36,562 bases of DNA from Candidatus Woesearchaeota archaeon. GTDB lineage: Archaea; Nanobdellota; Nanobdellia; Woesearchaeales; JACPBV01. The notes beneath the pieces are model-generated. The model was not told the origin of the DNA, ran no database searches, and saw only the letters and a program-made list of their open reading frames with translations. Positions 16,548-23,779 of this stretch are shown here, one piece after another; position 1 is the stretch's first letter, and every line of letters starts with the position of its first letter. A program made the position numbers and the translations under genes. The stretch spans positions 1 to 36,562 of the forward strand of contig JACPII010000104.1 of the NCBI GenBank assembly GCA_016188175.1, in the 5' to 3' direction.

Positions 16548-17906
16548 ATGAGAAACATCATTGAAAGCCTTAACAAAGTATACGAGTTAAAAAACAAAAG
16601 GGAATTTGAAAAAGCTCTTCCCCTGCTCCGGTTTGTATTGGAAAGCCTCATTGCGCTTCAGGAGGAGCATCTGGAAAAAAAATCTTTTGGCGAGCTCGAG
16701 AGCATATCGAAATCCCTTGCTCATCTATTTGATACATACAACTACCTGGCTAAGATTGTCCATAATGGGGGTTCCAGGACAAAGAAATTTGACCTCCCCT
16801 TAAAATTCACAAAAGTTTTGGCCGAGCTGTTAAAAACAAATGATGAGAAGCTTGTGGCGGAATATGCCGGGGCGGTCAAGTACCTTATTGGAAAGGAATA
16901 CCCTGGTGAAGAGCTTTTAGTTGAAGGGCTCCTCCACGAGATTCTTGAAGAAAAAAACATACCGCTTATCATCAAGAGCTTCAGGAACCAGATTTTCCTG
17001 TATATCATGCACCATACCCACAAATCAATCCCCCTTGATTTTCCTGAGGCATGGTCAGCGTCTGACGGGGGGCCTATGCTGAAGGCGCTTCTTTCGTCAA
17101 AATACCGTTCCAGCTACAATGCAGAAAAGCTGCTCGTGGAAGAATGCATCGGTGATGCGCTCCGGAGGGTTGGGTCTGGCAGCAGCGAACTGAACTATGT
17201 TGATTGGGGGCCGGGGGACGGGCAAAAAACCGCAGCGATCGTGCGCTGCGCTGCCGGGATGTTCAGGAACGTGAATGGCTATGCCGTTGACTGTTCAGCA
17301 ACCATGCTTAAGGCGTCGTCGTTGAATATCGGCAAAAAGGGAAATGTCCGGATGACCGAGATATGCACTTCCTTTGATAAGCTTGCCGAAAACGAAATTT
17401 ATCGGGGCATCCGTGGGAAGAAGTTCCATTCGTTCCTTGGCACAACATTCTGTAATTTTGACCCTAAACTCATCTGCAGGACGCTCAAGAGGACTCTTGG
17501 GGAAGGGGATCATGCCCTTATCGGCGTGCATCTCTATTTCCCCAACCGCGATGACAGCCTCATCCAGGCATATAAATCCCGGGAAATGGCCGATGTCAGC
17601 TTCCATGGGCTGCGGGATATAGGTTTTTCCCGCAACGACCCTTCTGAAATTTCTTATAAGGTAATTCTGCTTAAAGGGGACGACCCTAAACTCGGGACGC
17701 TCGCAAAAGTGATAACTTATTTTGAAGTCCTTAAACCGATGAAGAAGGGCCTGTTATCCTACAGCCGGGGCGACCAGATTCCTGCCATCCTCTCTATCAA
17801 ATATTCTGAAAGGCAGTTTCAATCCATCATGGGGGAATATTTTGAAGTCGTTAAGGTTTACTCCAAGGGGGAGATAGGGCTTTTTCTGGTTAAGAATTCT
17901 TCTTAG
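16548..17906 (+). CDS. EgtD-like SAM methyltransferase domain with an added helical N-terminal domain
   Basis: Residues about 185-450 look like a class I methyltransferase. LNYVDWGPGDGQKTA (216-229) is SAM motif I, AVDCSATML follows strand 2, and FLGTTFCNF (296-304) corresponds to the F-G-S/T-x-x-N-F motif of the histidine-specific (EgtD-like) family. Residues 1-100 form a separate helical domain with ALPLLRFVLESLIALQ and YLAKIVHNGG. This pattern is like HEPN/DUF4145-type domains, although the RxxxxH nuclease motif is not evident. Substrate is unknown; ergothioneine synthesis is not implied because no EgtB-like gene is near. The ATG at 16548 has GGTGAGG (16534-16540) 7 nt upstream. A possible TATA box near 16436-16444 would give an 80-nt leader. 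Confidence 0.6.
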   Translation: MRNIIESLNKVYELKNKREFEKALPLLRFVLESLIALQEEHLEKKSFGELESISKSLAHLFDTYNYLAKIVHNGGSRTKKFDLPLKFTKVLAELLKTNDEKLVAEYAGAVKYLIGKEYPGEELLVEGLLHEILEEKNIPLIIKSFRNQIFLYIMHHTHKSIPLDFPEAWSASDGGPMLKALLSSKYRSSYNAEKLLVEECIGDALRRVGSGSSELNYVDWGPGDGQKTAAIVRCAAGMFRNVNGYAVDCSATMLKASSLNIGKKGNVRMTEICTSFDKLAENEIYRGIRGKKFHSFLGTTFCNFDPKLICRTLKRTLGEGDHALIGVHLYFPNRDDSLIQAYKSREMADVSFHGLRDIGFSRNDPSEISYKVILLKGDDPKLGTLAKVITYFEVLKPMKKGLLSYSRGDQIPAILSIKYSERQFQSIMGEYFEVVKVYSKGEIGLFLVKNSS

Positions 17907-17932
17907 AGCCCACCTCATTTGGCAGGTGAGCT
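17907..17932 (+). terminator. Hairpin right after the methyltransferase stop codon
   Basis: CACCT (17911-17915) pairs with AGGTG (17924-17928), with AGC and GCT extending the stem beyond one mismatch. It lies between two convergent genes and is a plausible terminator. Confidence 0.4.
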
Positions 17933-18012
17933 AATTAATACTCCGACTAGTCCTATTGAGCTTGAAATGTCTATCAGGATAGGCTGTTAATTATTCTCAC
18001 CGGCAATCCTTG

Positions 18013-18969
18013 TCAATAATACCCGATCATCACTTCTTCAAAGAGGAGCATTGTCTCGTAATCCTTGAGTATGTTTGAGAATTTTGACCTTAGCTCCCTC
18101 ATCAATTCATGCAGTTCATTCCTATTGCGGAGCATGGCTTCAAACTCAAGGTCGCTTGCCCCTATCGCTTTGGTGATATAGATGACGTTTGGATGGAATC
18201 TCAGATAGGTGGTGAGCTTCGCCATGAGCTTCTTTGTCGTATTTTCCAGGAAGAGGAAGACTTTGTAATGCTCGTAACCAAGCAATTTCGTATCGAGCTT
18301 TGCCCTGAACCCGAGGATGACGCAGGATTTTATCAGCCTGTTTATCCTGTATTTCGCTGCGTTCGGGGTCAGGTTTACCTTTTTTGCGACTTCTATCAAG
18401 GGCAGCCTTGCGTCAGGGGAAAGGACTTTCAGAAGGTTTAGGTCGGTCGGGTCAACGTCAACCGTTCCTGCGCCGCCAAGAACCATTTCTGAGAAGTCAT
18501 CAGTTCCAAAGAGATAATTGTGCCGGAAGTGGTATATTTTTGTAGCGATAGAAACGCTCCTCTCCGCAAGGTAATCTCCATACTTATAAGTAAGGCTGTC
18601 ATAAACCTCTTCCAGCTCATGGATGCTTTTAACATACACCGCAAATACAAGGTTCCATCTATTGTCGATGGTATACAGCCACCCAATCGATCGAGTTTGC
18701 TTGCAGTATTGGATGATCTCCTCTTCCTTGCGGGGGTCAATTTTCTGAAACCGCAAAAATATCCTGCAAAACAAGAAGCCAAGCTTGGAAACGTCAATGA
18801 CCGTATAAAATCCGCCAATAACCCCTTTATTGACGAGTTGATTGAGCCGGTAGTTGACAATATCCCTCGATAAGCCAACTTTTTTTGCTATCTGCGAGAT
18901 GCTTTGCCGGCTGTTGCTGTCAAGCTCGAAAAGTATCCTCTTGTCCTTTACGGTTAATTTTACCCCCAT
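18013..18969 (-). CDS. Lrp/AsnC-family regulator with two tandem HTH modules
   Basis: The 318-residue protein contains two Lrp-like units in one chain. The first winged helix is at about 5-55 (ILFELDSNSRQSISQIAKKV, then LSRDIVNYRLNQLVNKGVIGGF). The second is near 172-225 (DLNLLKVLSPDARLPLIEVA, then LTPNAAKYRINRLIKSCVILGF). Each HTH is followed by a beta-rich region resembling the RAM effector domain, with the second half ending in an ELMRELRSKFSN helix. Single-HTH Lrp proteins are about 150 residues; this doubled form occurs in archaea. The start at 18969 lies 27 nt after an AT-rich TATA run. It is divergent from the amino-sugar operon and may regulate it; that is inferred from position only. 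Confidence 0.82.
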   Translation of the reverse strand: MGVKLTVKDKRILFELDSNSRQSISQIAKKVGLSRDIVNYRLNQLVNKGVIGGFYTVIDVSKLGFLFCRIFLRFQKIDPRKEEEIIQYCKQTRSIGWLYTIDNRWNLVFAVYVKSIHELEEVYDSLTYKYGDYLAERSVSIATKIYHFRHNYLFGTDDFSEMVLGGAGTVDVDPTDLNLLKVLSPDARLPLIEVAKKVNLTPNAAKYRINRLIKSCVILGFRAKLDTKLLGYEHYKVFLFLENTTKKLMAKLTTYLRFHPNVIYITKAIGASDLEFEAMLRNRNELHELMRELRSKFSNILKDYETMLLFEEVMIGYY

Positions 18970-18990
18970 TATTACATAAAACGTGTTATT

Positions 18991-19000
18991 TATTATATAA
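18991..19000 (-). promoter_or_regulatory. TATA box of the Lrp-type regulator
   Basis: TTATATAATA on the minus strand is centred 27 nt before the start at 18969. The run is nearly palindromic and could also serve the plus strand. Confidence 0.5.
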
Positions 19001-19034
19001 ATTTTTCGGAATTATGGAATTTTTACATGAAAGG

Positions 19035-19042
19035 TTTATAAT
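19035..19042 (+). promoter_or_regulatory. TATA box of the DUF218 operon
   Basis: TTTATAAT is centred 26 nt before the ATG at 19065. This favours that start over upstream in-frame codons at 19014 and 18885, the latter lying inside the divergent regulator gene. Confidence 0.5.
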
Positions 19043-19064
19043 ATGGTTTCTGCGTTCCAAATTC

Positions 19065-19919
19065 ATGGGGCGCCATTCCGTCGTAGGCATCTTAGGAAAA
19101 AGAAACTCGCATGGCAAATATCTGACTGTTGAATGCAAGGACCGGGTTGACCATCTCGTTGACCTGATCAGGAAAGAAGAGATAAGGCCTGATTCGGTCG
19201 TTTTTTCCGGAGGGAGGAGCGGTTCCAAATGTATGTTTTCCGAAGCCGGCCTCATGAAAGACTATTTCGAAGGGCAAGTTGATTTTCCTTCTGATAGGAT
19301 CTATGTTGACACTGAGGCAAGAGACACCCGGGAGAACATTGCCAATATTGCAGGCTATATCCGGAGGATGGGTATTCCCGGGGAAGAGATTGATTTTGCC
19401 CTTTGCTCGTCAGATTACCATCTGCGGCGCATCGAGAAAGTTGACAACAGTGTCAGGGCTGAGTCGTGCCTTGTTCCTGCGTATGAATTAGGGATAAAAA
19501 ATATTCGCTATTTGCCAGCCCCCTACACGTTCCGCGATTCAAAAGATCCGCTGCAAAGGCTCCAGGCAAACTTGTATGAAGTGGGGCATGATTTAACCGT
19601 CACTCAGATACTTATGAAGCACGCAGGACTGCATGAAGGCGCAGGCATACCTCCAGACGCTGCACAGGAGTTTCAAGCCGGGCTGCTGAGGATATCAGAA
19701 AATCTTCATTTTGACAGGTTAACGCCTGAAGAGCAGCGCGTTGAATATGTAGGGCTGCAGGCGCTGGCGTTGCTCTCTCCCTGGAACCTGTTTCTAAGCA
19801 CCCTTTCCCGCCAGCCGGCCCTAAATCAGGACAACAGAAACGTCCTTGGGGGCGGTGTCCAACTTTTCGATCATGCTGTCAAGCTGCTAAAGGGGCTTGA
19901 TCCCGATGAGGCGGCTTAG
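19065..19919 (+). CDS. DUF218 (YdcF/SanA-like) domain protein
   Basis: With the start at 19065 the protein has 284 residues. The DUF218 core comprises HSVVGILGKR at the first strand (4-13), SVVFSGGRSGSK (44-55), an acidic motif VDTEARDTRENIAN (81-94) and SSDYHLRR (115-122), which corresponds to the family's TS-x-x-H-x-x-R segment. The C-terminal part (about 140-284) is not recognised. DUF218 proteins act in envelope or sugar-related processes, with catalytic roles largely undefined. There is no signal peptide or TM helix, so the protein is probably cytoplasmic. It heads a plus-strand run with PIG-L and GlcN6P-deaminase-like genes, which points to amino-sugar metabolism. Confidence 0.7.
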   Translation: MGRHSVVGILGKRNSHGKYLTVECKDRVDHLVDLIRKEEIRPDSVVFSGGRSGSKCMFSEAGLMKDYFEGQVDFPSDRIYVDTEARDTRENIANIAGYIRRMGIPGEEIDFALCSSDYHLRRIEKVDNSVRAESCLVPAYELGIKNIRYLPAPYTFRDSKDPLQRLQANLYEVGHDLTVTQILMKHAGLHEGAGIPPDAAQEFQAGLLRISENLHFDRLTPEEQRVEYVGLQALALLSPWNLFLSTLSRQPALNQDNRNVLGGGVQLFDHAVKLLKGLDPDEAA

Positions 19920-19976
19920 CCCGATGACAGCAAAAGTTCTCGTCGGGAAAGTGACTCAACAAACGGCCAGGAAAAG

Positions 19977-20912
19977 ATGAGTATCGAAAATACTATTCGA
20001 TGTATCTTGAGGGAGAAAGTGCTGCCTTCCCATAAGGAGAAGCAGTTAACTGAGCGGGGAATGATTTATGTGGCCCAAGGCGTAAACCTTGATGAGGCGC
20101 TTGGAGGAAATAAACCGAAGGAAATTGTGTTCTGCCCACACCAGGATGATGCAGAGATTGGGATTGGTCCGTATCTTGCCAAATATTACCATGCTAAAGG
20201 ATTTTTATTTGTCTACCACACGAACGGTGTCGGGGGCCTTATCCGGGATGCTGCCTCAAGGGAAAGGGCTTTACAGCTTTTTGGGAAGGAGCCAAACGAG
20301 ATAGTTCCTGAGGAGCTCGTGCAAAGGAGAAGGGAGCAGGCAGAGAAAGCGATGGAATTTTTCCAAGTTCCCGCGGGAATTTTTCTTGGTTATGACAGCA
20401 TCAAAAAAGGCCACGCTAGGGAAAGGGAAGCCTCGATTGAAACGGTTGCCCTTCTGCTCAATGCCATCAAACCGGAAAAGATATTCATACCGCAGCCGTT
20501 TGACCAGCACTTAACACACCGGATTGCAACGTATATTTGCGGTTGTGCAGCTGCCCGTGCATCCTGGGACGGTGAAATTCTTGGTTATTCGGTATGGGGG
20601 CCGGTACCCTATGATGTCCCTACCCAAGACGAATTTTTTGAGGAAGGATACGTTGACATGATGAGGGCAGCCATACACTTGCATAAGACTGAGATGGTGA
20701 AAAATTATGGAGAGGCCAAAGCGTGCATGATGAGGATGGACGCGATCGCAACGGTAAACAAGCCCGATGCTCTTTCTGAAAGATACCTTATGCGGAACAT
20801 GAAGCTCGGTCACCTCAAAGGAATGACCAGACAAGGGGTACGGGATTCCATCGCTTCCTGCATCCATGACAAAAAGATGGCAAATGAATTTTTAGAGAAT
20901 TGTGATAAATAA
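19977..20912 (+). CDS. PIG-L/LmbE-family deacetylase
   Basis: PIG-L enzymes are zinc-dependent de-N-acetylases of GlcNAc-containing substrates. In this 311-residue protein the zinc motif VFCPHQDDAEIG supplies His55 and Asp58, with Asp57 as likely general base. IPQPFDQHLTHRIA (171-184) supplies the second half of the site with His178 and His181. FVYHTNG follows strand 2 as in the family. A 40-residue N-terminal extension precedes the core. AGGA just before the ATG at 19977 acts as a Shine-Dalgarno sequence. Placement before a glucosamine-6-phosphate deaminase-like gene recalls the archaeal deacetylase/deaminase pairing of chitin breakdown, but no chitinase is in the window. Confidence 0.82.
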   Translation: MSIENTIRCILREKVLPSHKEKQLTERGMIYVAQGVNLDEALGGNKPKEIVFCPHQDDAEIGIGPYLAKYYHAKGFLFVYHTNGVGGLIRDAASRERALQLFGKEPNEIVPEELVQRRREQAEKAMEFFQVPAGIFLGYDSIKKGHAREREASIETVALLLNAIKPEKIFIPQPFDQHLTHRIATYICGCAAARASWDGEILGYSVWGPVPYDVPTQDEFFEEGYVDMMRAAIHLHKTEMVKNYGEAKACMMRMDAIATVNKPDALSERYLMRNMKLGHLKGMTRQGVRDSIASCIHDKKMANEFLENCDK

Positions 20913-20952
20913 TTTTTCAGGTATGGGATATCAACGGACGGAGGCTGAGAAC

Positions 20953-21915
20953 ATGGGATTTAAAGTTTTGATAACGGAAGATTTTGAGCGGATGAGCGAA
21001 GCCGCTGCAAGGATTTTAATTCCGCAGATGAGGGCTACTACGGTTGGTGAGGGGCGTAATTTTAACCTGGGATTAGCAACAGGAAATTCGCCGACCGGAT
21101 TGTACGCGAGAATTGCCGAGCGCCAGGGTATGTTTGAGGCTGCAAAAATAAAAACCTGGAGTTTGGATGAATATGCGGGGCTGCCTGGAGAACATGCGTC
21201 AGCACGAGCGCTGCATCCCGAAAGTTATGCCTATTTCATGATTCAAAACCTCTTCGGGAAATTGAACCATCCCTTTGCAAGGACGCACATTCCGCCCGGC
21301 ACTGAAATAGACCAAAAGAGGCTGGAAGAGGCAATTGCAGAAGCAGGAGAGACGGTCACGTTTGAGGGAAGCGATAATGGGAAGGCAGTGGTTATTTCGC
21401 CCTCATGCACTGTCCCTTACCTTAGTTTTATCAGAGACCAGCTGATGGCGTCTTATGTTAAGGGAATTGCAGATGCCGGAGGCATTGACTCGTGGGTTGT
21501 TGGCGTCGGCGGAAGAGGGCATATCGCATTCCATGAAAGTGGGATTCCCCTGGGACATCAAATTTTGCTTGTTAGGCTGGATGACAACACCGTTGAAAAT
21601 GCCGTTAAGGATGGCCATTTCAAGACCAAAGAAGACTCACCGAGGTATGCTCTTTCCATGGGCGCTGGGGGAGTTGTTGAGCAGTCAAAGAATGTTTTGC
21701 TATTAGCCTATGGGGCTCGAAAAACCGGGCCGATTGCTGAATCGTTGTTAGGCCCAGAGACATCCAGTGTACCGATATCCATCCTTCAGCGTTATGCATC
21801 CCAAACAGGTAGGAATGCGACATATATCCTCGATGAGATTGCGGCCGGGGGGATATTGGGGAATGAAGCAAAATTGAGTGAGAAAGGAATTTCCGTGAAG
21901 GATATCAGGGCTTAG
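20953..21915 (+). CDS. Glucosamine-6-phosphate deaminase/isomerase-like protein (NagB fold)
   Basis: The NagB/6-phosphogluconolactonase-type fold is indicated by GLATGNSPTGLYARI (40-54, phosphate loop), TWSLDEYAGL (68-77, with Asp72 matching the proton-transfer Asp of NagB) and GVGGRGHIAFHESG (184-197, with His190 and Glu195). In authentic deaminases the His is preceded by Asp-Gly; here it is Arg188-Gly189, so one member of the Asp-His-Glu triad is replaced. At 320 residues it is about 50 longer than E. coli NagB, partly from an insert near 100-155. The start at 20953 has GGAGG (20940-20944) 8 nt upstream. Earlier in-frame codons at 20902 (GTG) and 20923 lack this. It may deaminate a modified amino-sugar phosphate or be an isomerase. 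Confidence 0.72.
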   Translation: MGFKVLITEDFERMSEAAARILIPQMRATTVGEGRNFNLGLATGNSPTGLYARIAERQGMFEAAKIKTWSLDEYAGLPGEHASARALHPESYAYFMIQNLFGKLNHPFARTHIPPGTEIDQKRLEEAIAEAGETVTFEGSDNGKAVVISPSCTVPYLSFIRDQLMASYVKGIADAGGIDSWVVGVGGRGHIAFHESGIPLGHQILLVRLDDNTVENAVKDGHFKTKEDSPRYALSMGAGGVVEQSKNVLLLAYGARKTGPIAESLLGPETSSVPISILQRYASQTGRNATYILDEIAAGGILGNEAKLSEKGISVKDIRA

Positions 21916-21985
21916 AGCTATCCACCGGGGCGGGTCATGATTTCGGACAGGATCAATTGAAGGTAAACCAACTTCAAGGCTATAC

Positions 21986-22948
21986 ATGGCAGAGTCCCCG
22001 AACAATGAACGGCTGGTGTACCATAACGGATCGTTAGTCCCTGAGGCGCAAGCCCGGCTGTCAATTTATGACTCGGCGATTGCGACTGGCGAAAAGGTTG
22101 TAGAAGTTTCACGGACGTTTGCGCATAAGATTTACGGGCTTGACACTCACCTTGAAAGGCTGTTTTCCAACCTGCAATTGCTTCGGATCGACCCAGGTTT
22201 GAGCAAAAGAGAGATGGAAGAAGCGACTTATGAAACCCTTCAAAGAAATTTAACTACGCAGCCAAAAAGCGTCGATTGGCAGGTTCTCCATTATATATCG
22301 CGAGGTCCAGCAGCACATTTTGGGATTGTTCCTGAAGGCCAGATTTATCCAACTGTCCTCATCCAATGCATTCCCCTCGTAAACCGTTTGGGAAAGATGG
22401 CAAAACGGTACACCGAAGGCGCAGACCTGGTTGTCGTTGACCAACGGTTAGTCCCTTCTGAAGTCATCCCTGCCCAATTAAAAAGCAGCGGGAGGATGGA
22501 CCATATCATCGGGCGGCTCCAGGCAAATGCGATAAAACCGGGCTCTATTGGTGTTCTTTTAGGCCAGGATGGCTATGTGGCTGAAGGGACAGGCTCCAGC
22601 CTTTTTATCGTAACGTCCGGGAAAATCCAAACAGCCCCCTCATCTCGTGTTCTCGATGGCGTTACAAGAGGAATGATCTTTTCGATTGCGAAAGATCTGG
22701 AAATAACCATAGAAGAGGCAGACTTTACCCCCGAAGAGGCTGCCCGGGCCGATGAGATGTTCATCACTTCAACGGTCATCTGCCAGGTGCATGCGCGTTC
22801 GTTCAATAATCAACTCGTCAACGGAGGCAGGATCGGGCCACTTTCAAAGCTTGTGAGAAAGGCTTTTTCAGAAAAAGTCGGGCTTGATTTTGCCCAGCAA
22901 GCCCTCGATTATGGGAAATTTCTCCGGGAAAATGGCCCCATCACATGA
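21986..22948 (+). CDS. Class IV (branched-chain type fold) PLP aminotransferase
   Basis: The 320-residue protein has the fold-type IV layout of BCAT, D-amino-acid transaminase and aminodeoxychorismate lyase. The N-terminal YHNGSLVPEAQARLSIYDSA matches the family's NG-x-(hydrophobic)-x-x-(A/S)-x-(V/I)-S-x-x-D start. YGLDTHLERLFSN (50-62) matches the Arg-bearing helix. AQLKSSGRMD places Lys166 as the PLP lysine. GYVAEGTGSSLFIV (196-209) is the cofactor-phosphate motif, with Ser where BCATs usually have Asn. The amino donor cannot be deduced. It overlaps the next gene by 4 nt (ATGA), and its position after a deaminase-like gene suggests a product needing an added or removed amino group. Confidence 0.78.
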   Translation: MAESPNNERLVYHNGSLVPEAQARLSIYDSAIATGEKVVEVSRTFAHKIYGLDTHLERLFSNLQLLRIDPGLSKREMEEATYETLQRNLTTQPKSVDWQVLHYISRGPAAHFGIVPEGQIYPTVLIQCIPLVNRLGKMAKRYTEGADLVVVDQRLVPSEVIPAQLKSSGRMDHIIGRLQANAIKPGSIGVLLGQDGYVAEGTGSSLFIVTSGKIQTAPSSRVLDGVTRGMIFSIAKDLEITIEEADFTPEEAARADEMFITSTVICQVHARSFNNQLVNGGRIGPLSKLVRKAFSEKVGLDFAQQALDYGKFLRENGPIT

Positions 22949-23661
22949 AATCGGAACCCTGGATTGACAGCATTATTGGCCATTCTTTAGGTTTAACTGC
23001 TAATATACAACCCCTTTATCGGGATAGGGCTGATGCCGGGGAACAACTTGCTGAATTGGTTCTGGGACAGGGTTATGTGAATCCTGTCTTGATAGCGGTC
23101 CCGATGGGCGGTATTCCTGTAGCATTGGCTATGCGGGATTGTTTGAAACAGCAGCTGTATTTTTCGTTTGCCGCCAAAATACCATTTTCAGAGGATAGTG
23201 ATTACCGGTTCGGGATGGGCGCTGTTGCACAGGGCGTTGTTGCCCTAAACGATGAGTTGGTTGAAGTTTTGAAGTTAAGCAAACCTGATTTTTCTTCCGA
23301 ACAAGGGATTTTACGGGCAACAGAAAAATTAAAAAGAACGATGAGGGAACTGAAAGAATACACGTTGCCGCTTCCCGACCTGGAGGGAAAGACGGCGATC
23401 CTAATTGATGATGGCCTGGCCACGGGGTATACTGCCCTTGCTGCTGCTTTCCCCTTGAGGCTATTAAGGCCAAGGCGATTAGTTGTTGCATCCCCAGTTA
23501 TGAGCGATGAGGCATGCAAACGGTTGGAGCAGAATGGAATTGAGTATGCTGCGTGCCATAAAAGAGGTGAACCGGCAATCCTTATTGACCATTTTTACTC
23601 TTCATTTCCTAAAGTTTCGGTGTCGGATGCAATAAAGATGGTATGGCAAAGCCGGCTTTAA
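22945..23661 (+). CDS. Phosphoribosyltransferase-domain protein
   Basis: The type I PRTase fold is shown by the PRPP motif AILIDDGLATGYTAL at 151-165. AVPMGGIPVALAM (51-63) is the pyrophosphate loop, and FRFGMGAVAQG-like sequence at about 88-97 follows the flexible region. The 238-residue length and the long helical insert (about 105-140) match the stand-alone predicted phosphoribosyltransferases of the COG1926 type, not a base-salvage enzyme of known specificity. The ATG overlaps the aminotransferase stop as ATGA, so the two are coupled. Whether it transfers phosphoribose to an amino-sugar product or only binds PRPP is unknown. It is the last gene of the run. Confidence 0.75.
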   Translation: MKSEPWIDSIIGHSLGLTANIQPLYRDRADAGEQLAELVLGQGYVNPVLIAVPMGGIPVALAMRDCLKQQLYFSFAAKIPFSEDSDYRFGMGAVAQGVVALNDELVEVLKLSKPDFSSEQGILRATEKLKRTMRELKEYTLPLPDLEGKTAILIDDGLATGYTALAAAFPLRLLRPRRLVVASPVMSDEACKRLEQNGIEYAACHKRGEPAILIDHFYSSFPKVSVSDAIKMVWQSRL

Positions 23662-23779
23662 TCCCCATCTTTAGGCTCGTGATAGAATCATTGTCGGCCC
23701 ACCTCATCCAGAAGACGATTGGATAAAGGCAAATGGTATATATGAATATTAGGATTGTGCCTTTTTTGATAAAGAGGTT

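Noticed and set aside
18885-19064. Longer N-terminus for the DUF218 protein, starting at 18885 or 19014
   Set aside because: The 18885 start lies inside the divergent Lrp gene, and both precede the TATA box at 19035-19042. The residues before 19065 do not resemble the DUF218 domain, which begins right after the Met at 19065.
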